The notes below the pieces were generated by a model. That model did not search any database and was not told the DNA's origin. It saw only the letters and a program-made list of their open reading frames with translations. The translations under genes were made by a program, and so were the position numbers. Positions 18,985 to 25,280 of a DNA stretch of 46,172 nucleotides are shown here, in pieces (positions within the stretch are counted from its first letter, which is position 1; every line of letters begins with the position of its first letter). The DNA is from a virus, in the IMG/VR virus record IMGVR_UViG_3300037234_000176, positions 1 through 46,172 of that record; one strand, written 5' to 3'.

Positions 18985-19445
18985 ACTGTTACCACCTTAT
19001 CCCCTTCTATCCATGCACCTGCTTCTGTGTCTACCACAGGGTTATGAACTTCCGAATCGTAAGAGTGCATAGTATCGCCATCCTCGTCAATCTCTACCTT
19101 CAGCGTACTGTACCCAAACTCAGCCTCAAGTACGCCATCAGCCACGAAACCACTAGGAGTGTAAACCTTAACGCCCTTCTCAATCACTAACTCCAACAAC
19201 TGCGGGCATATGTCAGCAACGAACGTTATGTGGTCAGAGAATACTAGCAATGCGCCCCACGTGTTTGACCTGCCTACAATACCGTATGACCGCAAGTACT
19301 CCATCATATGACCTTGATACGCATCATATGCTATTGTAACAAAACCTAAACAGTCATCGCTAGAGTTTAACTCGTTCCAAGCCTCTATCCCGTCCTTATA
19401 GCCGTGTGCAGCCTTATGTATGGTCTTGTTTATATCGTCTGTCAT
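18981..19445 (-). CDS. Hypothetical late protein
   Basis: 154 residues, acidic, soluble. Contains CLGFVTIAYDAYQGHMMEYL and WGALLVFSDHITFVADICPQ, and ends with a strand-rich acidic tail. Overlaps the upstream frame by four bases. I do not recognise a family, and no endolysin catalytic motif is present, although a lysis-like context (nearby membrane mini-genes) makes that worth excluding. Confidence 0.6.
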   Translation of the reverse strand: MTDDINKTIHKAAHGYKDGIEAWNELNSSDDCLGFVTIAYDAYQGHMMEYLRSYGIVGRSNTWGALLVFSDHITFVADICPQLLELVIEKGVKVYTPSGFVADGVLEAEFGYSTLKVEIDEDGDTMHSYDSEVHNPVVDTEAGAWIEGDKVVTV

Positions 19446-20233
19446 GCTGTAGCCCTTTCTCGATTAGCATTATTACGCTCTATAAGCTCTGTAACTGCCT
19501 TTGCATTACTCTTGCGGTACTTGTCAATAATCTTATCAAAGTCTGCTTGCCAACGCTTCTCCATCCTATCCTGCCCTTGCAAGACTCCAGTAGCTGTCCA
19601 ACGCTCTACTTCACCTGTTATCATGGATACGCCTAAATTGCCGGATATGACATGTTTCTGAGTGTTACCCCCGTGATTCGCCCCATTACCTTGCCGGATA
19701 TGACATGTTTCATGCTGTATCTGATCATGATCTAGGTGTTCACACGGTGTATTGGGGGTATCTTGTGCGGTATGTGAGCTTGCTAAGCGGTGTTCTTCAT
19801 GTAAACAATCGCCATCCCTGCTATTCCTATGGCGCTTAATATGTTCATTATTTCCATCAATTCCATCATTATTACCCGTTCCTTCCGTTTGTTCGGTGCT
19901 TAATTCTTCAATATCTTGTCTACCAAGAGAATCATCGTAACAGCAAATACACCCGGTATCACTACCATAGGTGGTAAGCTCGTTATATTCTCCAGTATTA
20001 ACATTGCCATTACCATTAAGATCATTGCTAGCAGGGTGTACAGATTTAACCTCGCTATACTCATTATTTCCTCTTTCTACCGTTTGTTCGGTGTCTGTTA
20101 GCTTAAGTAACGCCTCAGGATGCCCTGTAAGCGACGATCTCTTCTCTTTTGACTCACTGCCCGCCTGTATTGAGATAATGTCTTGTTGATGCTCTAGAGT
20201 TCTTTCTAAGGGGTTTGGGGTGTTATTGCTCAT
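19442..20233 (-). CDS. Long frame after the small terminase; C-terminal 60 residues most credible
   Basis: An open frame of 263 codons with a good RBS (AGAGGGCACAAATG) overlapping the end of the small terminase. The first about 55 residues and the last 60 (from Met at 19624: MITGEVERWTATGVLQGQDR, a charged helix to the end) look like protein. The middle (about residues 65-195) is low-complexity, His/Asn/Asp/Gly-rich sequence of the kind produced by a wrong frame. That middle holds two credible membrane mini-genes in another frame. Either one protein overprinted by others, or only a short gene at 19442-19624. A 21-base DNA repeat lies in it in two different frames. Confidence 0.4.
   Translation of the reverse strand: MSNNTPNPLERTLEHQQDIISIQAGSESKEKRSSLTGHPEALLKLTDTEQTVERGNNEYSEVKSVHPASNDLNGNGNVNTGEYNELTTYGSDTGCICCYDDSLGRQDIEELSTEQTEGTGNNDGIDGNNEHIKRHRNSRDGDCLHEEHRLASSHTAQDTPNTPCEHLDHDQIQHETCHIRQGNGANHGGNTQKHVISGNLGVSMITGEVERWTATGVLQGQDRMEKRWQADFDKIIDKYRKSNAKAVTELIERNNANRERATA
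19638..19711. repeat. 21-base direct repeat pair beside the small terminase
   Basis: The 21-base word beginning TTGCCGGATATGACATG occurs exactly at 19638-19658 and 19691-19711, 53 bases apart, each with an ACATGT palindrome inside. The copies are out of phase in the reading frame, so protein repetition does not explain them. A protein-binding DNA site (terminase recognition or an operator) is possible. Confidence 0.6.
19783..19869 (-). CDS. Overprinted small membrane peptide (28 aa)
   Basis: Reads MMELMEIMNILSAIGIAGMA then IVYMKNTA: one hydrophobic helix with an acidic N-terminus. ATG at 19869 follows GGAACGGGTAATA, and that leader begins with CACCGAACAAACGG, the same leader that precedes the membrane gene at 20064. 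It lies in the +1 frame of the 263-codon frame. Possible holin, antiholin or entry factor. Confidence 0.45.
   Translation of the reverse strand: MMELMEIMNILSAIGIAGMAIVYMKNTA
19900..20064 (-). CDS. Overprinted two-helix membrane protein (54 aa), holin candidate
   Basis: 54 residues: MSIARLNLYTLLAMILMVMA, hydrophobic to about residue 24, a short ENITSLPP turn, then a second hydrophobic segment VVIPGVFAVTMILL, and a basic end DKILKN. Two transmembrane helices and a short basic tail fit a small class II holin. RBS AGAGG lies seven bases before ATG 20064, behind the leader CACCGAACAAACGG. It is in the +1 frame of the longer frame covering it. Its hydrophobicity is hard to explain by chance, so I prefer it to the low-complexity frame. 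Confidence 0.6.
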   Translation of the reverse strand: MSIARLNLYTLLAMILMVMAMLILENITSLPPMVVIPGVFAVTMILLVDKILKN

Positions 20234-20693
20234 TTGTGCCCTCTTCAGTCTTAATCGGGGCCATGCCTACTACGTTTAGTACTTCAAAGTCTACCTGGTG
20301 TTCCTGCTTATCCTTCCACTTACCCTTAGTGAGGTTGGTTAGAACGAACTTGGCCGCTGCTGTATCACTTGGAAGCTGTCTAACGGTGGTTGTGACTACT
20401 GATTCGACACCATTCTCGTCTAATTCCCGGGTTATCTTACGTGTTTCGCTTACTTCTAATCCAGTCGCTCTGCTTAGAACTGCATTCTCTACCTGTCTTA
20501 TCAGTTCTTCGTCTGCTTCCCTTACGGCTGATTTGAATTCTGGATACTTCTTTGCCCAAGCTTTTATTGTGCTTATACTTACATCTAAATGACTTGCCAA
20601 CTCTCTTTGTGTGTATTTCTTCTCTACCCTTAACTTATAGGCTATGTCTGCATACTCTGGTTTGTAGCTGGTTGGTGCGCCCATCTTAGCCAT
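20223..20693 (-). CDS. terS: Terminase small subunit
   Basis: 156 residues. N-terminal helix-turn-helix KYTQRELASHLDVSISTIKA (about residues 29-48) followed by WAKKYPEFKSAVREADEELI, the standard small-terminase layout. C-terminal AAAKFVLTNLTKGKWKDKQE is the family's typical end region. It recognises the packaging site and recruits the large subunit. It is second in the late operon, after a 75-codon gene driven by a consensus promoter, and unusually far from terL. Confidence 0.88.
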   Translation of the reverse strand: MAKMGAPTSYKPEYADIAYKLRVEKKYTQRELASHLDVSISTIKAWAKKYPEFKSAVREADEELIRQVENAVLSRATGLEVSETRKITRELDENGVESVVTTTVRQLPSDTAAAKFVLTNLTKGKWKDKQEHQVDFEVLNVVGMAPIKTEEGTNEQ

Positions 20694-20920
20694 TATTTAG
20701 CTCCCTTGCTTACCTGGGGTATATTAAAACGTCTTAAGTCTCCGAATTGGTTTTGGCTGTTCAGGAAAGAGCGTAGGCTGTTAAGTATGTTTTGCCTTGT
20801 TACTATCTGTAAATGTGAGGTTTCATCGATTGCCTCTTGTGTCCGTTCGCATGTATCAAGCAAACTTGTATTTATTTGCATATTATTATCACTACCCGAA
20901 TTATTACATTTGTGTTGCAT
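20693..20920 (-). CDS. First late gene, hypothetical
   Basis: 75 residues, Asn/Ser/Gln-rich, helical in the second half (TRQNILNSLRSFLNSQNQFG). The ATG at 20920 lies only seven bases after a consensus -10 box, so a transcript would begin at or next to the start codon. Alternatively the Met at residue 14 is used. The stop overlaps the start of the small terminase (TAATG). Function unknown; possibly a terminase partner. Confidence 0.55.
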   Translation of the reverse strand: MQHKCNNSGSDNNMQINTSLLDTCERTQEAIDETSHLQIVTRQNILNSLRSFLNSQNQFGDLRRFNIPQVSKGAK

Positions 20921-20927
20921 TACCTTA

Positions 20928-20955
20928 ATTATACAACCTTTATGAAATATGTCAA
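20928..20955 (-). promoter_or_regulatory. Late-operon sigma70 promoter
   Basis: -35 TTGACA (20955-20950), 16-base spacer, -10 TATAAT (20933-20928) on the minus strand, directly ahead of the terminase operon. Both boxes match the consensus exactly. Expected start at about 20921-20920, which coincides with the first ATG. Confidence 0.85.
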
Positions 20956-21028
20956 GAGTATGTGATACATTTTTGCAACATTTTAATTTGTGTGTATATT
21001 ATTTATTTATTATTTGTTATAGAATTAA

Positions 21029-21057
21029 TTGACAAGTACCGATAATAAGCATATACT
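21029..21057 (+). promoter_or_regulatory. Plus-island sigma70 promoter
   Basis: -35 TTGACA (21029-21034), 17-base spacer, -10 TATACT (21052-21057). Back to back with the late promoter about 75 bases away, in an AT-rich intergenic stretch where a shared operator could act. The first plus-strand gene starts at 21104. Confidence 0.85.
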
Positions 21058-21103
21058 AATTATAGTTAAATAAGACATTAACACTAACTAAGGGAAACAT
21101 ATT

Positions 21104-21295
21104 ATGAGAAAATTGCAAGTATTGATTGATAATAAATGGCAGTATGTTTTTTGCTATTCGCAGACTAAATCGCTAGTTCTTACTACTGATAAATCAAAAG
21201 CCCTACCTCCTAAGGCTTGTTTTGCGAAGGATGATTTAGACTACTTCTCTTCGATGTTTTCGAGTAAACAATTCAAACTAACTAATCTATACTAA
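21104..21295 (+). CDS. Hypothetical protein, first gene of plus island
   Basis: 63 residues, MRKLQVLIDNKWQYVFCYSQ, basic and aromatic-rich, no membrane segment. Preceded by ACTAACTAAGGGAAACATATT, the leader shared by three genes of this island. Being the first gene after a consensus promoter suggests early high-level expression, as for phage host-takeover proteins. No family recognised. Confidence 0.65.
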   Translation: MRKLQVLIDNKWQYVFCYSQTKSLVLTTDKSKALPPKACFAKDDLDYFSSMFSSKQFKLTNLY

Positions 21296-21311
21296 CTAAG
21301 GGAAACATATC

Positions 21312-21623
21312 ATGCAGAAAAGAATTAAAACAAAAGGTATCACAATAAGAGACTTAGAACTTGACAGTCTATTTTATAACGGAATGACTTTAGTGGGTTG
21401 TTTAGCTAATTTCCCTAAGATTCGTTATGACTTGGGAAAGTACTCACCGTCAAACTTTCAAAAGCAGACTTTATACAAGCAGAATGAGCCAATTTGGTAT
21501 ACTACCCAATCTGATTCTAACGGCTCTTATATCGCTTTATGGTGCTTTGATGACAGTAACTTAACGGACAAACAACAACAAGTATACGATAGTATTATAG
21601 AAGTATTCGAGAGGACTAAATAA
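21312..21623 (+). CDS. Hypothetical protein
   Basis: 103 residues, basic at the N-terminus (MQKRIKTKGITIRDLELDSL), with many Tyr/Gln residues and SDSNGSYIALWCFDDSNL. It has the same ACTAACTAAGGGAAACATAT leader as the first gene and overlaps the next start by one base. Soluble; function unknown. Confidence 0.65.
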   Translation: MQKRIKTKGITIRDLELDSLFYNGMTLVGCLANFPKIRYDLGKYSPSNFQKQTLYKQNEPIWYTTQSDSNGSYIALWCFDDSNLTDKQQQVYDSIIEVFERTK

Positions 21624-21913
21624 TGAAACAGGTAGACCGAGAATATTTTGAAGAGTTATGTGTAGCATTAGAGGGAATTAAGATAATGGGTAAATATACA
21701 TTTTACCGACAATTCAAGTTTGATTGTTTTTTATTCGGCAAGAAAACAAAGGCTGTATTTATTTGGTATCCTAACTTGTGTACTTTATGGTTCGGCGAAA
21801 CAAATATAATGTTTACTCATGCTAGTATCAATGGTTATTGGCCTAATAGAGCAGAAACTAACCTTAATGTTGGTTATGATGAAAATAACAAGTCCGCTGT
21901 AATACACATATAA
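21623..21913 (+). CDS. Hypothetical protein
   Basis: 96 residues, rich in aromatic residues (TFYRQFKFDCFLFGKKTKAV, LWFGETNIMFTHA). Starts at the last base of the preceding stop (TAATG), so translation is coupled. No membrane helix or known motif. Confidence 0.6.
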   Translation: MKQVDREYFEELCVALEGIKIMGKYTFYRQFKFDCFLFGKKTKAVFIWYPNLCTLWFGETNIMFTHASINGYWPNRAETNLNVGYDENNKSAVIHI

Positions 21914-21957
21914 CAATCAATCTAACTAGCCTATAACTAACTAAGGGAATTAATAAC

Positions 21958-22395
21958 ATGTTAGAACAAAACTTTACCCAATTCTGCAAAGCTAATGATT
22001 ATACTGACGATTACTCTTGTCTTAATCACGCTGCGTTATCTCCTAGTGGTCATATGTCCAAGCGGTCACGTGACTTTGAACGTAAGGAACACTTGAAGCG
22101 TATCGCATCTAATCTAATGGCTACAGACGCTTACAGGCTCGCTGTGCTCTCTGGAGATATTATCGACCCATCTGGTGCTTATGATAGAGATAGTCTCTTA
22201 GAAGCCGATACAAAGCGTTTAAGAGACAAGCTAGAGTCAAGTATCAGTTCATTAAACCAAAATATTAGCTTTATTGAGTCTTTAGGCAGTATGAGCCACA
22301 AAAAGAATGGAGAGCTAAAGATAGGACATCAGCGTACTGTAGATCATTACAATAAACAAAAGGCTGAACTGGTTAGTCAGTTACAAGCACTATAA
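21958..22395 (+). CDS. Hypothetical coiled-coil protein
   Basis: 145 residues. N-terminal half contains SPSGHMSKRSRDFERKEHLK; the C-terminal 70 residues form a long amphipathic helix (DKLESSISSLNQNISFIESL, then YNKQKAELVSQLQAL), a likely coiled coil. It has the third copy of the ACTAACTAAGGGAA leader. Its stop lies inside the 5' strand of the minihelix that follows. Function unknown. Confidence 0.65.
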   Translation: MLEQNFTQFCKANDYTDDYSCLNHAALSPSGHMSKRSRDFERKEHLKRIASNLMATDAYRLAVLSGDIIDPSGAYDRDSLLEADTKRLRDKLESSISSLNQNISFIESLGSMSHKKNGELKIGHQRTVDHYNKQKAELVSQLQAL

Positions 22396-22437
22396 CCTTA
22401 TGGTATCCGCGCGGGTTCGATTCCCGCGCAAGGTTTT
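22394..22437 (+). ncRNA. tRNA acceptor/T-arm-like minihelix (possible terminator)
   Basis: AACCTT (22394-22399) pairs with AAGGTT (22430-22435). Nine unpaired bases on the 5' side follow, then GCGCGGG-TTCGATT-CCCGCGC. The inner arm is a perfect T-arm (GCGGG, loop TTCGATT, CCCGC), and the two helices abut on the 3' side like an acceptor/T-arm stack. There is no room for D and anticodon arms. TTTT follows, so an intrinsic terminator is an alternative, as is a relic of a tRNA 3' end. Confidence 0.5.
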
Positions 22438-22458
22438 AACTTAACTTGGAGATATATT

Positions 22459-22611
22459 ATGAATGATTCTGATTTTATTTGCGAGGAATGTAATGCTTTA
22501 CAAGATGAAGACCTTACTTGTAGTTGTAGTAATTGTGACTGTAGATTATGCAATAAATGTATCACTGATAATGATAATTGTTGTCCTAAATGCAATACTG
22601 AATGGGAATAG
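22459..22611 (+). CDS. Cys-rich zinc-finger miniprotein (50 aa)
   Basis: Eleven cysteines in 50 residues: CEEC near residue 8, CSCSNCDC around 21-28, CNKC, then CCPKC near the end. The spacing suggests a cross-braced RING-like or double zinc-ribbon fold. RBS GGAG lies eight bases before ATG 22459. It may bind nucleic acid or a host protein. No exact family assigned. Confidence 0.65.
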   Translation: MNDSDFICEECNALQDEDLTCSCSNCDCRLCNKCITDNDNCCPKCNTEWE

Positions 22612-22626
22612 AAAAGAGCGTAACCA

Positions 22627-22743
22627 ATGAACCACGGAACAACCAAAAAGGGCGATGAATCCAACTATACCAGCGTTATGTTAATTGTTTTAGCATTTTG
22701 TGGTGTTGTTTATACTATTATTGAAAGGTTATTATCATGCTGA
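22627..22743 (+). CDS. Single-helix membrane peptide (38 aa)
   Basis: MNHGTTKKGDESNYTS then hydrophobic VMLIVLAFCGVVYTIIERLL. One transmembrane helix with a polar N-terminus. The stop overlaps the next start (ATGCTGA). The preceding bases (GAGCGTAACCA) give only a weak RBS. Function unknown. Confidence 0.5.
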   Translation: MNHGTTKKGDESNYTSVMLIVLAFCGVVYTIIERLLSC

Positions 22744-22928
22744 TTGACGGAGACAAAATACTTGACAGAATTAGAACACACGAGCTTATGTATGATTGTG
22801 AAGGGAAAGGACATAGTTTTATGGGAAAAACCCTTGAGGCTAACGAAGCGTTTAAGAAATCTATTCTTTTTAAGGAACTATACGAAAATATTGAAACCTT
22901 TATTAAGGAGGAAGGTGTTAAACAATGA
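22737..22928 (+). CDS. Hypothetical protein
   Basis: 63 residues, charged and helical (DGDKILDRIRTHELMYDCEG). Preferred over the overlapping frame starting at 22744 because it has GAAAGG nine bases upstream and overlaps the next gene with ATGA. Function unknown. Confidence 0.6.
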   Translation: MLIDGDKILDRIRTHELMYDCEGKGHSFMGKTLEANEAFKKSILFKELYENIETFIKEEGVKQ

Positions 22929-23251
22929 TTATAATTAACACTAACGTAGAGCTTGTATCTGATTACTTTCAGCAAGAACCTGACGATGATTTATTTAATG
23001 TTTGGCTTACTGCTGTTCTAACATCGATCAGTACCAAATGTAAGTATACCTATGAGCCAAGCTATTATGAATGGACAGGTGGTAAGTATTCAGACTTCCA
23101 TGATGGATACGCTAGCCGTGAAGGGTTATTTTCAATGGCTATGCTAACTGAAAGTGCAGGACACATTATTATTATACTATCTGCCATTGTAGCAGGTGAT
23201 AAGGCTGTACAAGAGTATATTATTAACTTAACGAAAGGTAAATCAAAATGA
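22925..23251 (+). CDS. Hypothetical protein
   Basis: 108 residues. FQQEPDDDLFNVWLTAVLTS and GHIIIILSAIVAGDKAVQEY; the second block is hydrophobic but probably a buried helix. RBS AAGGAGG lies upstream inside the preceding gene, and it overlaps both neighbours by four bases. No family recognised. Confidence 0.6.
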   Translation: MIIINTNVELVSDYFQQEPDDDLFNVWLTAVLTSISTKCKYTYEPSYYEWTGGKYSDFHDGYASREGLFSMAMLTESAGHIIIILSAIVAGDKAVQEYIINLTKGKSK

Positions 23252-23553
23252 AGATACTAATTATACCTCAACAACCTAGCGGAACATTAAGCGTTTTTGA
23301 TCTAGCAAGCCACGATTACCCAAGAGAAATAAAATTTAAAAGAGGTACTGTATTTGCTGTAGTTGCAAAAGCCCATCACAATTATGGTTATACTACACAT
23401 AAAACAACCGATGCTGTTAAGAAGCAAGTATGTGATTTAAATGACTGTGGTGTTGGGCATACAGTCTTAGATTCAGAGGGATATTATTACTCAGCCAATG
23501 GTATTCGTGTAGCTAGAGAAAGGCAATTGTTTTCATCTGCTATAAATACTTGA
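23248..23553 (+). CDS. Hypothetical protein
   Basis: 101 residues, beta-rich start (MKILIIPQQPSGTLSVFDLA), later CDLNDCGVGHTVLDSEGYYY. Overlaps the previous stop by four bases, after GAAAGG. Soluble; function unknown. Confidence 0.6.
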   Translation: MKILIIPQQPSGTLSVFDLASHDYPREIKFKRGTVFAVVAKAHHNYGYTTHKTTDAVKKQVCDLNDCGVGHTVLDSEGYYYSANGIRVARERQLFSSAINT

Positions 23554-23561
23554 AATAAACT

Positions 23562-23618
23562 ATGGATATACTAACACCTATTATTATACTACTTATTTAT
23601 ATGAGGTTAAGAAAATGA
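23562..23618 (+). CDS. Possible 18-residue hydrophobic peptide
   Basis: MDILTPIIILLIYMRLRK: one short hydrophobic helix and a basic end, in frame with an ATGA overlap to the next gene. The RBS is poor (TGAAATAAACT), so it may only serve as a coupling leader. Confidence 0.35.
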   Translation: MDILTPIIILLIYMRLRK

Positions 23619-24001
23619 AACATACACCCGGAATACTAGAGTTTTCACGTAATATTAATACTGGCAAACCAGCTACACTGTATTTTGAGTACGAAGATGA
23701 AGAATTTGATATAGCTACTTTTGACAGATGGCCAATTGACCCTAATGATGAGATGTTAGCCAATGCAGAACGTATTGTATCATGTGTCAATGCTTGCGCA
23801 GGTATTAACCCTGAAGCTATACCAGAGCTAATTAAAGCCGCTGAGAAGTTAATTAATCGTGTATCTTATGGTAAAGGTCACTGTATAGTGTGCGGTATTC
23901 CTGTCGAGAATAATTACATGTACTGTTCATCTAGCTGTGTGGATTTAGATACCGAAGAACAGCTTAAACAAGCCCTAAAGAAAGTGAAAGGTGAATTATG
24001 A
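23615..24001 (+). CDS. Conserved phage hypothetical with C-terminal zinc-binding region
   Basis: 128 residues. The block LANAERIVSCVNACAGINPE followed by AIPELIKAAEKL is common in small proteins of gammaproteobacterial phages. The C-terminal part adds CIVCGIPVENNYMYCSSSC, a four-cysteine zinc ribbon-like motif. Overlaps both neighbours. Exact role unknown. Confidence 0.65.
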   Translation: MKHTPGILEFSRNINTGKPATLYFEYEDEEFDIATFDRWPIDPNDEMLANAERIVSCVNACAGINPEAIPELIKAAEKLINRVSYGKGHCIVCGIPVENNYMYCSSSCVDLDTEEQLKQALKKVKGEL

Positions 24002-24288
24002 ACTACTTACTACTGAAACTAACTAACTTAGGCGGGGTAGACTTTGAAGTTGCTAACGGCTATACAGATCGTGCTAAGGCTGTCAAGGCTATCCATCGTT
24101 ACATTAACCGTATCAAAGACAATGGTTTAGCCGATTATGTGGACGTTTGCCTGTATGAGACATCTAACGATCTACCGTTTAAAGGGCGTTTAGTGTGCGA
24201 ATTGTCTTCTAAGGACGTACTGCACAAGATATTCGTGATTGTACGTGATTCTAAACCTGTTGCTACTTATTTTGAAAGGTTTAACTAA
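23998..24288 (+). CDS. Hypothetical protein
   Basis: 96 residues, mixed alpha/beta (YTDRAKAVKAIHRYINRIKD). RBS GAAAGGTG lies upstream, with four-base overlap before and one-base overlap after. No family recognised. Confidence 0.6.
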   Translation: MNYLLLKLTNLGGVDFEVANGYTDRAKAVKAIHRYINRIKDNGLADYVDVCLYETSNDLPFKGRLVCELSSKDVLHKIFVIVRDSKPVATYFERFN

Positions 24289-24491
24289 TGAGTATTACAG
24301 AGATAGTTAGACTTAACATTATCCGCATACGTAAAGATAAAGGCTTGTCACAGGCAGAGTTAGCTCGTAAGGCTGAGATGTTCCGCTCTCAACTACACAT
24401 GTATGAGAGCGGAAAGGCGGTTCCTGGTATACTTACCCTGTACAGAATTGGAGTTGCTTTAGATGTACCTATTGGTGAGTTCTTTATTTAA
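24288..24491 (+). CDS. Cro/CI-type helix-turn-helix regulator
   Basis: 67 residues, essentially one HTH_3 domain: IRIRKDKGLSQAELARKAEM (helices 1-2), FRSQLHMYESGKAVPGILTL (recognition helix and following), then LYRIGVALDVPIGEFF. A DNA-binding repressor or activator of the XRE family. Last gene of the plus operon, just before its terminator. A likely target is the divergent promoter pair at 20,928-21,057, but no operator repeat was proven. Confidence 0.85.
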   Translation: MSITEIVRLNIIRIRKDKGLSQAELARKAEMFRSQLHMYESGKAVPGILTLYRIGVALDVPIGEFFI

Positions 24492-24497
24492 TCTTTA

Positions 24498-24524
24498 GCC
24501 CTGCTTAACGGTGGGGCTTTTTTA
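24498..24524 (+). terminator. Intrinsic terminator of the plus operon
   Basis: AGCCC pairs with GGGCT around a 12-base loop and is followed by six T. It is seven bases after the HTH gene and overlaps the stop of the converging minus-strand gene. Read on the minus strand the hairpin is followed by AAAG, so it acts in one direction. Confidence 0.8.
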
Positions 24525-24707
24525 TTCAAAGTCGCTTATGCTAACAAAATATCCATTAATATCTGTCCTGAAGAGCTTAATCCTTGGTTGGTCTCTCCAA
24601 AGTATATGATACGAATCTAGCCATTCTTTAGCCCTGTACTTCTTAGTAAAACCTTTAAATAGTTTACCATCCACCATTACAATATAAATATATGGAGAGC
24701 TACTCAT
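24522..24707 (-). CDS. Hypothetical protein, last gene of the early minus operon
   Basis: 61 residues: MSSSPYIYIVMVDGKLFKGF followed by TKKYRAKEWLDSYHILWRDQ. Compact alpha/beta, no known motif. Overlaps the paralogous 62-codon gene upstream by four bases. Small proteins with a K-x-Y-x-A-x-W-type core are common in phage early regions. Confidence 0.6.
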   Translation of the reverse strand: MSSSPYIYIVMVDGKLFKGFTKKYRAKEWLDSYHILWRDQPRIKLFRTDINGYFVSISDFE

Positions 24708-24892
24708 TTGTCTAATTCTTTCTTTGCTTGTAGTAGTGCTTGGTAGAGGGTTGGTGCTTCTACTCTGATATCATACCTTTCCTCATCTTTGTTGTATTTA
24801 TTTACTACACACAGCCCATTTGAATATACATACACTGTCATTCCGTGCCTCTTAGCCCATCTTAGTCTTTCTATTAGCGTTGGTTTACTCAT
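24704..24892 (-). CDS. Small paralogue family member 1 (WAKRH family)
   Basis: 62 residues. Shares the plan SKPTLIERLRWAKRHGMTVY ... TLYQALLQAKKELDK with the proteins at 27925 and 38435: a first basic helix, a two-strand centre and a final A-L-x-x-A-K/R helix. Overlaps the HNH gene upstream by eight bases. Function unknown. Confidence 0.7.
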   Translation of the reverse strand: MSKPTLIERLRWAKRHGMTVYVYSNGLCVVNKYNKDEERYDIRVEAPTLYQALLQAKKELDK

Positions 24893-25277
24893 TTTTTAGC
24901 CTTTCGTATTCTGCTTTGTAGTTATGTTTAGGGTTTTTGCATGTTAAGTCTGATCTGAATAAAGTTATGCGCCACTGATACGGACGTAAGCGTTTAAGCT
25001 CCTCAGAGAACCATACGGCGTTATAGTGTGCTGATTCACTACCACATGTATGATGCCCTGCGCAAAGTGTAACACAGTTAGGTACATCATGCCTCAAGGA
25101 TGCGTTCTTGCTTGTGCGTAGTAAGTGGTGAGGCTGTATGTTTTTAGTACATCCGCAGATTATACACTTATGCCCGTCTCGCTCGTATACTACCCTACGT
25201 AACTCATCATCTGCCTTGGTACGCCAGTATTTAGAGTTCTTAGAGGCTTTCTTCTGCTTTAGTGTCATTTTACCCAT
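24885..25277 (-). CDS. HNH endonuclease
   Basis: 130 residues. HNH core: CIICGCTKNIQPHHLLRTSK, then VPNCVTLCAGHHTCGSESAH, with two CxxC-type zinc pairs (CIIC, and C near the end) and His-His catalytic block (HHLL) plus AGHH. Preceded by a basic helix. RBS GAAAGG. May be a free-standing homing enzyme or, less likely in this position, a packaging-associated nuclease. Confidence 0.8.
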   Translation of the reverse strand: MGKMTLKQKKASKNSKYWRTKADDELRRVVYERDGHKCIICGCTKNIQPHHLLRTSKNASLRHDVPNCVTLCAGHHTCGSESAHYNAVWFSEELKRLRPYQWRITLFRSDLTCKNPKHNYKAEYERLKNE

Positions 25278-25280
25278 TAT

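Noticed and set aside
22361-22435. Complete tRNA
   Set aside because: CTGA-ACTGGTTAG-TCAG upstream looks like a D-arm, but it lies in coding sequence. No 5' acceptor strand matches GCAAGGT at the right distance, and there is no anticodon stem.
22398-22664. Minus-strand 88-codon frame over the minihelix and zinc-finger gene
   Set aside because: Its end (CAGIEPARIP) is the familiar false peptide produced by translating a T-arm backwards.
22744-22938. 64-codon plus frame overlapping the 22737 gene
   Set aside because: Lacks its own RBS and the coupled ATGA overlap that the 22737 frame has with the next gene.
24288-24491. Temperate phage with CI-like repressor
   Set aside because: No integrase, excisionase or clear attachment site; a single small HTH gene is not enough.
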